64,000 nt of DNA, from NCBI RefSeq assembly GCF_014075995.1, contig NZ_CP055153.1:4030001-4094000 (forward strand). Direction: 5' to 3'. Position numbers and translations under genes: made by a program. The stretch comes from Adhaeribacter radiodurans. GTDB lineage: Bacteria; Bacteroidota; Bacteroidia; Cytophagales; Hymenobacteraceae. Below the pieces are notes generated by a model. That model saw only the letters and a program-made list of their open reading frames with translations. It did no database searches and was not told the DNA's origin. Positions 19,447 to 27,204 of this stretch are shown piece by piece. The first letter of the stretch is position 1; the number at the start of each line of letters is the position of its first letter.

Positions 19447-21675
19447 ATGAACAATAATACCCGAAGTAGTTATTTTTCCGGCTTATTCTTAAAAGTAAGC
19501 CGTTTATTGGTTTTAATATTGCTCACGAATATGGCAGCTTTTGCTCAAAAAGCTACGGTTATTCCCATTGAAACGCAGCACTTTGGTATGGCGCTGCAGG
19601 TAGGTACCGACAAGCGGGTAGGTATTATTCACTTCGGCACCAAATTAAATAATAGCAGCGAATACCAGTATTCCCCTGCCATGTACCACCGCGGCGACGA
19701 TTATTCCGGCATTTTAAACTCGGCGTACACGCCCAGCGGCTCGCGCAACCTGGTAGAGCCGGCCTTAGAAGTTAGGCACGCCGATGGCAATACTTCGTTG
19801 GATTTACAGTACGTGCGCCACAACGTGCAGAAGACCGATAATAACGTTTCTACTACCAGCGTGGTACTCCGCGATCCCGTTTATGGTCTGGAAGTTACTT
19901 TACATTACAAAGTATACGCCGCCGAAGACGTGGTGGAGCAATGGTCGGTGATAAAAAACAACGAAAAAGGGAATGTAACCCTTAACAAATACGCCTCGGC
20001 TAATTTGTACGTATCGGCTAATAATTACTGGCTGAAACATTACCACGGCGACTGGGCCAAAGAAATGCAAACCGAAGAAGTTCGCCTGACATCGGGCATT
20101 AAAGTACTCGACACCAAACTGGGTACGCGCGCCAATTTGTACCAACCGCCTACTTTTATGGTATCTCTGGACCGGCCCGCCACCGAAGACGAAGGCCGCG
20201 TACTGTACGGTTCCGTAGAATGGACGGGTAATTTTAGAGTTGATTTGGAAGTGGACCCCTTAAATAATTTGCGTTTAATTGCCGGGATTAACCCGCACGC
20301 TTCGGAATATACTTTAAGCAAAGGCCAGGAATTTACTACTCCCCTATTTTTATACACTTACTCCGATAAAGGGAAAGGCGCTGCCAGCCGCAGCCTGCAC
20401 CGCTGGGCCCGCAAATACCGCATTATGCAGGGCAATGGTTCCCGTCTTACTTTATTGAACAACTGGGAAGCTACTTTCTTTGATTTTGACGAGCCTAAAC
20501 TGGCCGAACTAATTAAAGATACGAAAAAGCTAGGCGTAGATATGTTCTTGTTAGACGATGGCTGGTTCGCGAACAAATACCCCCGCAACGCCGATAACGC
20601 CGGCTTGGGCGATTGGCAGGAAAACGTAAAAAAATTACCGCACGGCATTGGGTATTTAGTAAAAGAAGCTCAGAACAATCAGGTAAAATTTGGTATTTGG
20701 GTAGAACCCGAAATGGTAAACCCCAAAAGTGAGCTCTACGAAAAACACCCGGAATGGGTAATTCGGGAACCCAAACGACCTGAGCATTTGTACCGCAACC
20801 AATTGGTACTCGATTTAAGTAATCCCAAAGTGCAGGATTTTGTGTTTGGTGTTTTAGATAACATTATGACCAAAAACCCAAACGTGGCTTTCTTTAAATG
20901 GGATTGCAACGCGGTTATTTACAACGCGCATTCCGAATATTTAAAAGATAAGCAATCGCATTTGTACGTAGATTACGTGCGGGGCCTGTACAAAGTGCTC
21001 GAACGTTTCCGGGCCAAATACCCGGATTTGCCCATGATGCTGTGTTCCGGGGGCGGGGGCCGCGTAGATTACGCTGCCTTAAAATACTTTACCGAGTTTT
21101 GGGTAAGCGATAACACCGACCCACTGGAACGTATTTTTATGCAGTACGAATATTCTTACTTTTTCCCGGCCATTGCCCACGACAACCACGTTACCGACTG
21201 GGGCAAACAACCCATTAAATTCCGGACCGACGTGGCCATGATAGGAAAACTAGGTTTTGATATTGTAGTAAGCAAACTGGAACCAAACGATTTAAAATTC
21301 TGCCAGGATGCGGTAAGCACCTATAAATCGTTGAGCGACGTAATCTGGCACGGCGATTTGTACCGCTTAGCCAGCCCCCGCGAAAACGATTTTGCCTCGG
21401 TTATGTACGTAAACGAAGGGCAAAACCGGGCGGTTATGTTTAATTACCTGGTGTCTAATCGCTACGATGCCGGTACTCTATCGCCTGTTAAAATGGGCGG
21501 CTTAGACCCTAACAAAAAGTATCAGGTAAAAGAAATTAATTTGTATCCCGGCACCCAATCGTCAATTTCTGGCAACACCTCCTACTCCGGCAATTACCTC
21601 ATGACGGTCGGCTTCAACCCCAACGTAAATGCCCGCCGTACCAGCGTTATTCTGGAAGTAACCGAAGCCCGTTAG
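19447..21675 (+). CDS. Alpha-galactosidase, GH36, secreted
   Basis: 742 residues. Signal peptide 1-34 (MAAFAQ). An N-terminal beta-supersandwich is followed by the (beta/alpha)8 barrel from about residue 335 (LTLLNNWEATFFDFDE, MFLLDDGWF, KFGIWVEPEMVNP). The nucleophile is D486 in FFKWDCN and the acid/base D555 in WVSDNTDP; CSGGGGRVD lies between them. Length and all blocks match GH36. It cleaves terminal alpha-1,6-galactose from raffinose-type sugars or galactomannan/xylan side chains. Periplasmic. Preceded by the repeat block; followed by a 14-bp stem at 21743-21773. Confidence 0.95.
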   Translation: MNNNTRSSYFSGLFLKVSRLLVLILLTNMAAFAQKATVIPIETQHFGMALQVGTDKRVGIIHFGTKLNNSSEYQYSPAMYHRGDDYSGILNSAYTPSGSRNLVEPALEVRHADGNTSLDLQYVRHNVQKTDNNVSTTSVVLRDPVYGLEVTLHYKVYAAEDVVEQWSVIKNNEKGNVTLNKYASANLYVSANNYWLKHYHGDWAKEMQTEEVRLTSGIKVLDTKLGTRANLYQPPTFMVSLDRPATEDEGRVLYGSVEWTGNFRVDLEVDPLNNLRLIAGINPHASEYTLSKGQEFTTPLFLYTYSDKGKGAASRSLHRWARKYRIMQGNGSRLTLLNNWEATFFDFDEPKLAELIKDTKKLGVDMFLLDDGWFANKYPRNADNAGLGDWQENVKKLPHGIGYLVKEAQNNQVKFGIWVEPEMVNPKSELYEKHPEWVIREPKRPEHLYRNQLVLDLSNPKVQDFVFGVLDNIMTKNPNVAFFKWDCNAVIYNAHSEYLKDKQSHLYVDYVRGLYKVLERFRAKYPDLPMMLCSGGGGRVDYAALKYFTEFWVSDNTDPLERIFMQYEYSYFFPAIAHDNHVTDWGKQPIKFRTDVAMIGKLGFDIVVSKLEPNDLKFCQDAVSTYKSLSDVIWHGDLYRLASPRENDFASVMYVNEGQNRAVMFNYLVSNRYDAGTLSPVKMGGLDPNKKYQVKEINLYPGTQSSISGNTSYSGNYLMTVGFNPNVNARRTSVILEVTEAR

Positions 21676-21742
21676 ATGTTGGCTTGTTCCGGTTATCGGT
21701 TGTTTTTGGCAGGATATATGGAATAAGGAAGTAAAATACAAT

Positions 21743-21773
21743 GCAGATAAACGGAGTAACTCCGTTTATCTGC
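21743..21773 (+). terminator. 14-bp perfect hairpin after the GH36 gene
   Basis: GCAGATAAACGGAG, loop TAA, then the exact complement. No T run follows, so Rho-independent function is uncertain. It ends 2 bases before the GTTAGCT that I read as the left edge of a gene cassette. Confidence 0.65.
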
Positions 21774-21775
21774 TA

Positions 21776-21785
21776 GTTAGCTATG
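21776..21785 (+). other. Cassette left boundary (GTTAGCTATG)
   Basis: GTTAGCT fits the integron recombination core GTTRRRY except at one position. GTTAGCTATG is the exact reverse complement of CATAGCTAAC at 22737-22746, on the far side of the lipoprotein gene. In integron cassettes the left end and the attC left core are complementary in just this way, because both belong to the same circular form. Confidence 0.5.
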
Positions 21786-21790
21786 ATTTT

Positions 21791-22741
21791 ATGAATAAAG
21801 TTTACTTCACCATAACCCTATTAACTTTTTTGGCAGCTATCGCTTCTTGCCAAGACAGGAAGAATATTGTTGTGACTGGAAAAGTTATTGATGAAAAAAC
21901 AGGAGAACCCATTACCAACGCTGAAGTTGTTGTGCTAGGTTGGTATATGAACAATATAGATGATGCTTCCTTTGCTAAACAGAATTTAACGACAGATAAA
22001 AACGGAAACTTTAAAGCCCGTTTTGTGAAGGGGCATCAGATTGACGTAGCTTCAAAAGCCAAAGGCTACCAACCGACTAGAAGTTACAATGAATTAAATA
22101 AGAACGAGATTGTAGTTAATCTAAAGTTGGCAAGGCAACGGGATAACCCTACTCTGAAGTCTTTGCTCACGACAGATAATATTTCAGCAGAGCCTGGGAA
22201 AGAACCAACTTTTTTGAGAGTTCGGATTTACGGTGACAAAGACGGCAAAGAACTGGATTTTAAAAAAGCAGAGACTTTTGGATATGATTTCAAATCTCAA
22301 ACTACCCATTCCGACACCACACAATCTGATATTTGGTTCAGAATTATTAAAAAGGAAGAACAGCCAACAACAATAGTAGCAGCACCAAATGGAGGAATTA
22401 TCCCAATCCTCAATAAGGACGTTAACACTTCCTTGTTGTATGAAAAAACTATAGCACCTACATCGGGATATTTTTCACCTTACCGATTAAAAGGAGATGA
22501 AGCCGGATTCTTCGTGCTTTGTAGGGATGGCAAGTCCTACGGCAAAATCATTTTAGAGCAATCTGAAGTTGACCTCAGTTCCCCAGATGGCAAGGGTAGC
22601 TTCTACAAAGAGTTCGGCAATAATTTCAGTAGCATTTATCAGACAAACGGGACTAACGATTTATCATACAGCGTATCTGATATTGACCTTGAAGATTTTT
22701 TAGTGACTTTAGGTACAGATAGAGCAAAGAAAAAACCATAG
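21791..22741 (+). CDS. Cassette-borne lipoprotein with carboxypeptidase-regulatory-like domain
   Basis: 316 residues. Lipoprotein signal with lipobox IASC at about residue 20. Residues about 27-115 are a transthyretin-like/CarboxypepD_reg module (VVTGKVIDEKTGEPITNAEVVVLG...TTDKNGNFKARF). The remaining 200 residues are unrecognised, with LRVRIYGDKDGKELDF and IWFRIIKKEE strands. Its codons look more A/T-rich than those of the GH36 gene before it. The ATG is only 9 bases after the cassette left edge, and the stop overlaps the attC-like site. That tight packing, plus the lack of a visible promoter, suits an integron cassette gene. Surface or periplasmic role unknown. Confidence 0.85.
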   Translation: MNKVYFTITLLTFLAAIASCQDRKNIVVTGKVIDEKTGEPITNAEVVVLGWYMNNIDDASFAKQNLTTDKNGNFKARFVKGHQIDVASKAKGYQPTRSYNELNKNEIVVNLKLARQRDNPTLKSLLTTDNISAEPGKEPTFLRVRIYGDKDGKELDFKKAETFGYDFKSQTTHSDTTQSDIWFRIIKKEEQPTTIVAAPNGGIIPILNKDVNTSLLYEKTIAPTSGYFSPYRLKGDEAGFFVLCRDGKSYGKIILEQSEVDLSSPDGKGSFYKEFGNNFSSIYQTNGTNDLSYSVSDIDLEDFLVTLGTDRAKKKP

Positions 22742-22803
22742 CTAACAATGTATAAACGTCACCCTTCGGCCGACGGCCTAGCGCGTCGTTTACACTAGTC
22801 CGT
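22740..22803 (+). other. attC-like recombination site (left part, split by IS1182)
   Basis: From the stop codon: AGCTAAC (left core), then TATAAACG ... CGTTTACA forming an inner stem around a G/C-rich tip (GGCCGACGGCC), then AGTCCGT. The right core continues beyond the IS1182 element as TTAGTGG from 24470. Rejoined, the site is about 70 bases, a normal attC length. The imperfect stem and orientation fit attC; a plain terminator cannot be excluded. Confidence 0.5.
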
Positions 22804-24465
22804 CAGACTGTCTAATAACATAATATAATTTGTAACCTCCAGTAGGCTAAGTAACTAAACAATAAAGTACTAGCTCACTTACCTGATGAAGTTTATACAA
22901 AGTAGCCCACGCAGTCAAGTTCCTTTTTCCGGTGCCAGCCTGGAGGAGGCCATTTCAGCGGAGAATGAGGTGCGTTACATCGATGCCTTTGTAGACGCAC
23001 TCCCGCTCCAGAAACTAGGCTTCCGCCTGGCGTTTACCGAGAATGGCCGCCCGGCTTACCATCCAGCCATCTTACTTAAGCTCTTTATCTATGGCTATCT
23101 CAATCGCATCCGCTCCTCCCGGTGCCTGGAGAAGGAATGCCACCGCAATATTGAAGTGATGTGGCTGCTGGGCCAACTCACCCCGGACCACAACACGATT
23201 GCCAACTTCCGCAAGAATTACCCCAAAGCCATCACCCAGGTCTTTCGGACCACCGTTCAAATGGCCCGTCACTTTCAACTGATCGGGGGACAACTGCTGG
23301 CTGGTGACAGCACGAAGCTGCGGGCTCAGAACTCCAAGAAAAATAACTATAACCAAAGCAAGATTGCGCGTCACCTGGCCTACATTGAAAACAAGCTGGC
23401 TGGCTTCACCCAAGCCCTTGCCCTAGTAGATAATGCCGCGGAAAGAGAGCAGATCACCCAGGCGATGACCAAGCACTTGCAGCGGCAACAGTATTACCGC
23501 CAGTTGGCTCAGCAGCTAAAGAACTCGGGAGAGGAACAGGTGTCCACCTCAGATCCAGAAAGCCGGCAGATGATCATCCGAAATACTATTACCGAAGTAG
23601 CTTACAACGTACAGACTACCGTAGACGCCAAGCACTGCCTGCCTATTGACTACCAAGTGACGAACCACAACGACAGTAAGGCGATGGGTAATATGCTGCG
23701 CCGGGCCAAGAGTATCGTTGGTCATAGTTCCTTCTCCGCTCTCTTTGACAAGGGGTACCATACGGGCTCAGAACTGGAAATCGCCCAACGGCTGGGTATC
23801 CGCACACTGGTAGCCATTCCAGCACCGGCTGCTAGTGCCCCGGACGCCAACTACAACCTAGAGCACTTTGCCTATGACCCTGCCAGAAATGTGTATGTCT
23901 GCCCGCAGCAACAGGTGCTTACCACCAACGGTAGCATCTACACTAAAAATCGGGGTTATTCCAACCAGACTAGCTTTTGGCAGTACCGCACCAGGTCCTG
24001 TAAAAGTTGTCTCGCCCGTATTCGCTGCACCACGGCTAAAAACGGCAAACTTATCGAACGCAACGTCTACTCCCCCGTTTTTGAAAAGAATCGAGCGAAC
24101 ATTACCGCCAACCCGGAGCTTTACAAGCGGCGACAGGCCATTGTCGAGCATCCTTTCGGCACCCTGAAAAGGCAGTGGGGCTACAGCTACGTACTCTCCA
24201 AGAAGGGCATAGCCCGTGCTTCGGCTGATGTGGGACTCATGCTGGTGGCCTACAACCTACGCCGGCTGCTCCACATACTGGGGATGCAGGCCGTTATGGC
24301 TTATATCCAAGCACGAGCTGCCTTACTAATCGGCTCCCGTACTAAAGTTAGCGTACAGTTGCAGCGATACATGGAAAATATAACAATAAGTCTAAACTGC
24401 TACTTTATATATCTTAAGAATACTATCTTTATGAAACTATCTAGCCGAGGTTATTAGACAAACTG
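22804..24465 (+). mobile_element. IS1182-family insertion sequence
   Basis: 1662 bases. The ends are CAGACTGTCTAATAAC on the left and, as reverse complement, CAGTTTGTCTAATAAC on the right: 16-bp terminal inverted repeats with two mismatches. Flanked by CCGT at 22800-22803 and again at 24466-24469, read as a 4-bp target duplication. It carries one intact transposase gene whose stop codon lies inside the right repeat. Looks recent and possibly active. Confidence 0.88.
22886..24457 (+). CDS. IS1182-family DDE transposase
   Basis: 523 residues. The N-terminal domain carries PAILLKLFIYGYLNRIRSSR and LGQLTPDHNTIANFR, typical for IS1182/DUF772. The acidic triad is visible as GDSTKLRAQNSKKNNY (about residue 139), FDKGYHTGSE (about 290) and EHPFGTLKRQWGY (about 420). 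A cysteine cluster (SCKSCLARIRC) lies near 375. Full length with no interruption. The C-terminal 40 residues run into the element's end. It catalyses cut-and-paste or copy transposition of its own element. Confidence 0.95.
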   Translation: MKFIQSSPRSQVPFSGASLEEAISAENEVRYIDAFVDALPLQKLGFRLAFTENGRPAYHPAILLKLFIYGYLNRIRSSRCLEKECHRNIEVMWLLGQLTPDHNTIANFRKNYPKAITQVFRTTVQMARHFQLIGGQLLAGDSTKLRAQNSKKNNYNQSKIARHLAYIENKLAGFTQALALVDNAAEREQITQAMTKHLQRQQYYRQLAQQLKNSGEEQVSTSDPESRQMIIRNTITEVAYNVQTTVDAKHCLPIDYQVTNHNDSKAMGNMLRRAKSIVGHSSFSALFDKGYHTGSELEIAQRLGIRTLVAIPAPAASAPDANYNLEHFAYDPARNVYVCPQQQVLTTNGSIYTKNRGYSNQTSFWQYRTRSCKSCLARIRCTTAKNGKLIERNVYSPVFEKNRANITANPELYKRRQAIVEHPFGTLKRQWGYSYVLSKKGIARASADVGLMLVAYNLRRLLHILGMQAVMAYIQARAALLIGSRTKVSVQLQRYMENITISLNCYFIYLKNTIFMKLSSRGY

Positions 24466-24489
24466 CCGTTAGTGGCAATCAATAAAAAA

Positions 24490-24515
24490 ATGAAAAGGAT
24501 ATTAGTTACAGGTTC
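24490..24515 (+). pseudogene. NAD-dependent epimerase/SDR start, cut by the IS3 element
   Basis: ATG at 24490 opens MKRILVTGS, and joining across the IS3 element and one copy of its GTTC duplication (continuing at 25798) gives MKRILVTGSSGKLGE. That is the Rossmann NAD(P)-binding start of epimerase/extended-SDR proteins. After GKLGE the similarity ends and a stop follows at 25844-25846, so the rest of the gene is lost. The ATG lies 22 bases after the attC right core, as expected for a second cassette gene. Confidence 0.7.
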
Positions 24516-24578
24516 TGTAAGTGCCCCATTTTTCGGACAGTGTAGATGAGACTATTCTCATTGTTTTTACTACCACTA

Positions 24579-25463
24579 TTATGAAGTAGGAATGTGGTAA
24601 ACTGGCTGCGCTGAAGGAGTGTGCTGGGGCGAGTTTTCCATATTCCCACTTCTGCTTTTCAGCAACCACTCGTTTGGGGTCAGATTTCCTAAAGCTTCAT
24701 GCGGCCTACGGGTATTATATTCTTCTAGCCAATTTTCTGTCAGTTGCCGGACTTCCGCCAGTTCAAAAAACAGATAAGCATCTAATATTTCCCGGCGATA
24801 ACTGCCGTTAAAGCGTTCGATAAAGCCATTCTGCATGGGTTTACCCGGCTGAATATAATGGATGTTAATTTCTTTTTCTTTACACCAGTTCGTAAAATCA
24901 ACACTAGTAAACTCCGGGCCATTATCTACCCGGATGGCCGTTGGCTTACCGCGCCAGTCAATCAGCTGCTCCAGAGTGCGAATCACTCTTTTGGCGGTAA
25001 TTGAAGTTGCTATTTCAATGACCAGTGCTTCCCGGTTACAATCATCTAGCACATTCAAGGTCCGAAACTTATTACCTGATGCTAAGCTATCACTCATAAA
25101 ATCCATGCTCCAGCTACTGTTAATCTCTACCGGCTGCAGCAATGGTTGCTTTACTCGGGTTGGTAGCCTACGTTTTCCTTTTCTCTTTTTGTTGAACTTT
25201 AACAGTTTATAGATCCGGTATACCCGTTTGTGATTCCACGGCTGACCGGCTCTTTTCAGATAAGCTAACAGCTTCCGAAAACCATAAGCTGGATGAGCAG
25301 CAGCTAACTCCTGCAAGGCGGTAATCACTTCGGAATCATCTTTACAGCTCTTGTAATAAAATTGAGAACGGGTCAGACCAGTTAAGTGGCAGGCCCTGAC
25401 AACGGGTAAGTCGTAGTCCGAGATGATTTCTGCAGTCAACTGCTTTTGCTGCCAGAGCCCCAA
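24579..25463 (-). CDS. IS3-family transposase OrfB
   Basis: 294 residues shown from its first ATG; in practice expressed mainly as an OrfAB fusion. It has the HTH_21-like segment (VVRACHLTGLTRSQFYYK, AAHPAYGFRKLLAYLKRAG) and the integrase catalytic core with DDE: WSMDFMSDSL, IRVDNGPEFTS and GFIERFNGSYRREILDAY. Complete, with the usual C-terminal RRPHEALGNLTPNEW. Catalyses strand transfer of the element. Confidence 0.94.
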   Translation of the reverse strand: MGLWQQKQLTAEIISDYDLPVVRACHLTGLTRSQFYYKSCKDDSEVITALQELAAAHPAYGFRKLLAYLKRAGQPWNHKRVYRIYKLLKFNKKRKGKRRLPTRVKQPLLQPVEINSSWSMDFMSDSLASGNKFRTLNVLDDCNREALVIEIATSITAKRVIRTLEQLIDWRGKPTAIRVDNGPEFTSVDFTNWCKEKEINIHYIQPGKPMQNGFIERFNGSYRREILDAYLFFELAEVRQLTENWLEEYNTRRPHEALGNLTPNEWLLKSRSGNMENSPQHTPSAQPVYHIPTS

Positions 25464-25726
25464 CCTTTTTTTGTGATGACCTCCTTCAGGATAGAGTGAT
25501 CCAAGCTTAAATCAGCATACATTTTCTTTAATCGGGCATTCTCCTCTTCTAACTCTTTGAGCCGCTTTACATCCGAAGCTTCCATGCCGCCGTATTGGCT
25601 CTTCCACCGGTAAAAGGTAGCCCGGCTAACTTCTAATTCCCGGCAAATGTCTTCTGTCTTCCGACCCGACTCATTTTCCTGTAGCGATTTGATAATCTGA
25701 CTTTCGGTAATCCTTGTCTTTTTCAT
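25436..25726 (-). CDS. IS3-family OrfA (helix-turn-helix)
   Basis: 96 residues: a helix-turn-helix (ESQIIKSLQENESGRKTEDICRELEVSRATFYRWKSQYGG), then a leucine-zipper-like coiled coil (VKRLKELEEENARLKKMYADLSLDHSILKEVI). The KKMYADLSLDHSILKEVI type is that of the IS407 group. It overlaps orfB by 28 bases. Binds the element's ends and multimerises the transposase. Confidence 0.93.
   Translation of the reverse strand: MKKTRITESQIIKSLQENESGRKTEDICRELEVSRATFYRWKSQYGGMEASDVKRLKELEEENARLKKMYADLSLDHSILKEVITKKGWGSGSKSS
25466..25472 (-). other. Programmed -1 frameshift site (A7)
   Basis: On the minus strand orfA reads ATC ACA AAA AAA GGT. Slipping back by one on the A7 tract gives ACA AAA AAA AGG TTG GGG CTC, which enters the orfB frame. 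This is the standard way IS3 elements make OrfAB. Confidence 0.8.
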
Positions 25727-26008
25727 TTGTCCAGTTTTAAGGTATCCATTTTCTGTCTCCTTTCAAACTGTCCGATTTTTAGGGATACTTACAGTTCTTC
25801 AGGGAAGTTGGGGGAAAGAAATTGTTCGGCTCCTAAGAATCAATAGTACATAAAAAATGAAAATCTTGTACTTTAATCGATTTTTTCCATAATATCCTAG
25901 ATATAAGAAAACTTACAATGAGTATTACTGGTAAGTTACTACCTATAAAATCATTCTATCATTTAAAATAATATTCTGCTAAATATCTATCACCACATCT
26001 TTACTATA

Positions 26009-26419
26009 ATGAAAATCCTGAACTTTTATATTGTGCTTGCTTTTGCAATAATCTTTAGTAGTTGTAACGATGATGCTGCTGAGGTGATGCCATCCAAAGC
26101 TAAGGAGAATGCACAATCCATTAAAAAATTATTGAGTGATAATCAGAGCACTCTTAAATTTGCTAAAATCTATGAATATAACCCAGCAACAGGAGATTGG
26201 AGGTTAGCTGCAGATAGTCAATTATGGGTAGAGAAGGAAACTTTTTTCTATGTAGAGGGCAATTATTTCTTTCTAAATGGTGCATCATCTAAGACCTATC
26301 CAATAAATAATACCCCTACCCATCAAATGAGCGGCTACTATTATTTTAATTTAGAGTACCTGGTTGCTTTTGAAATGAGTGGCGATAAGGAGTTTATCTT
26401 TTTGTATTTTAAACATTAA
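26009..26419 (+). CDS. Small lipoprotein of unknown function
   Basis: 136 residues. Lipoprotein signal peptide with lipobox FSSC at about residues 16-19, then an Asp/Asn-rich start. The mature part is predicted beta-rich with many aromatic residues (FAKIYEYNPATGDWRLAADSQLWV, FFYVEGNYFFLNG, MSGYYYFNLEYLVAFEM). I do not recognise a family. It sits just before an attC-like site, so it may be another cassette gene, although no matching left boundary is visible upstream. Confidence 0.75.
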   Translation: MKILNFYIVLAFAIIFSSCNDDAAEVMPSKAKENAQSIKKLLSDNQSTLKFAKIYEYNPATGDWRLAADSQLWVEKETFFYVEGNYFFLNGASSKTYPINNTPTHQMSGYYYFNLEYLVAFEMSGDKEFIFLYFKH

Positions 26420-26426
26420 AAATAGA

Positions 26427-26493
26427 GGCTAATAACTGTGGCTACCCACACCTTTACGGTAGCTGCCCCACTCCATAGCCCAGTCCGTTCGCC
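26427..26493 (+). other. Second attC-like palindrome
   Basis: 67 bases running from GGCTAATAAC to GTTCGCC, with GGCTA ... TAGCC pairing across a GGTAGC-containing tip. It ends in AGTCCGTT, identical to the eight bases leading into the right core of the first site. It starts 7 bases after the lipoprotein stop. The cores are poorer matches than in the first site. Confidence 0.35.
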
Positions 26494-26511
26494 ATCTTAA
26501 TTCATCCACTT

Positions 26512-26527
26512 TTTACCAAATGGTAAA
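26512..26527. promoter_or_regulatory. Fnr-spaced palindrome upstream of a Crp/Fnr-type gene
   Basis: TTTACC-AAAT-GGTAAA, perfect half-sites with a 4-base centre, 33 bases before the start of the Crp/Fnr-type pseudogene. A near copy stands at 27135-27150 before the adjacent SDR gene. Probable operator, possibly for autoregulation. Confidence 0.6.
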
Positions 26528-26560
26528 CGCATCAAAATTTAGCTTGCCTATCTTTTGGCT

Positions 26561-27127
26561 ATGAAAGAATTGATGGAATATATATTACAGTTTGGCAACT
26601 TAAATCAACAACAAATTAATCTGGTCGAGAAAAAGGCGACTGAAATACAACTTCAAAAGGGTACGTATTTTTCGTAAGCAGGCAAAATCCCCACCCAAGT
26701 CGGTTTCATTGTGGAAGGTGTTATGCGTGGTTGCTATTACAACAACAAAGGCGAAGAAATAACCCGATGCTTTATTAGTGAGAATAGTATAGTAGTGGAT
26801 TATGTAAATTTTGAGGCCAATACATCCTCCACAGAATATTTACAAGCCAGTACTGACTGTAAGCTTATTGTGTTTTCCAAACCAAATTGGGAAGAACTCT
26901 CGCATACCATTGTGGGCTGGGATAATATCAAAAATAAAATGGTGCAAATATGTATGTTCCAAAAATCTAGAAAAGGCCCGGTAATATCGCAAGATGCCAC
27001 TACCCGTTATTTGGATTTTATAGAAAACTTCCCAACGCTTTCTAACCGCATTCCATTGGCCTACATTGCTTCCTACCTGGGAGTTACGCAACAATCGATG
27101 AGTAGAATAAGAAAGAATATCCGTTAA
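26561..27127 (+). pseudogene. Crp/Fnr-family regulator with a premature stop
   Basis: From ATG 26561 the frame reads MKELMEYILQFGNLNQQQINL ... KGTYFS, then TAA at 26675-26677, then AGKIPTQVGFIVEGVMRGCYY to 27127. With the stop bridged it is a normal 188-residue Crp/Fnr-type protein: a cyclic-nucleotide-binding-like beta-roll (about 25-120) and a C-terminal helix-turn-helix (RIPLAYIASYLGVTQQSMSRIRKNI). The stop replaces the residue usually Glu in KG..FxEAG (GAA to TAA would do it). A shorter product from the ATG at 26711 would lack part of the beta-roll, so the gene is probably dead. Confidence 0.85.
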
Positions 27128-27134
27128 ACCGCTT

Positions 27135-27150
27135 TTTACCAAATGATAAA
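27135..27150. promoter_or_regulatory. Fnr-spaced palindrome upstream of the SDR gene
   Basis: TTTACC-AAAT-GATAAA, one mismatch from the site at 26512-26527, lying 55 bases before the SDR start. This suggests the neighbouring Crp/Fnr protein once controlled the SDR gene. Confidence 0.55.
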
Positions 27151-27204
27151 TGATTTCATTTTTTAACGCAGCAATTTTGCTATGTAAAAGTTAAAATTAA
27201 AAAA

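Larger units (their letters stand above)
24516..25793 (-). mobile_element. IS3-family (IS407-type) insertion sequence
   Basis: 1278 bases. Left end TGTAAGTGCCCCATTTTTCGGA; right end as reverse complement TGTAAGTATCCC..., an imperfect inverted repeat. The flanking GTTC occurs at 24512-24515 and 25794-25797, a 4-bp duplication as in the IS407 group. Carries orfA and orfB on the minus strand with an A7 slippage site. It interrupts an epimerase-like gene. Confidence 0.9.

Noticed and set aside
21791-26493. Composite transposon bounded by the two IS elements
   Set aside because: The elements belong to different families, have their own target duplications and lie only about 50 bases apart with nothing carried between them.
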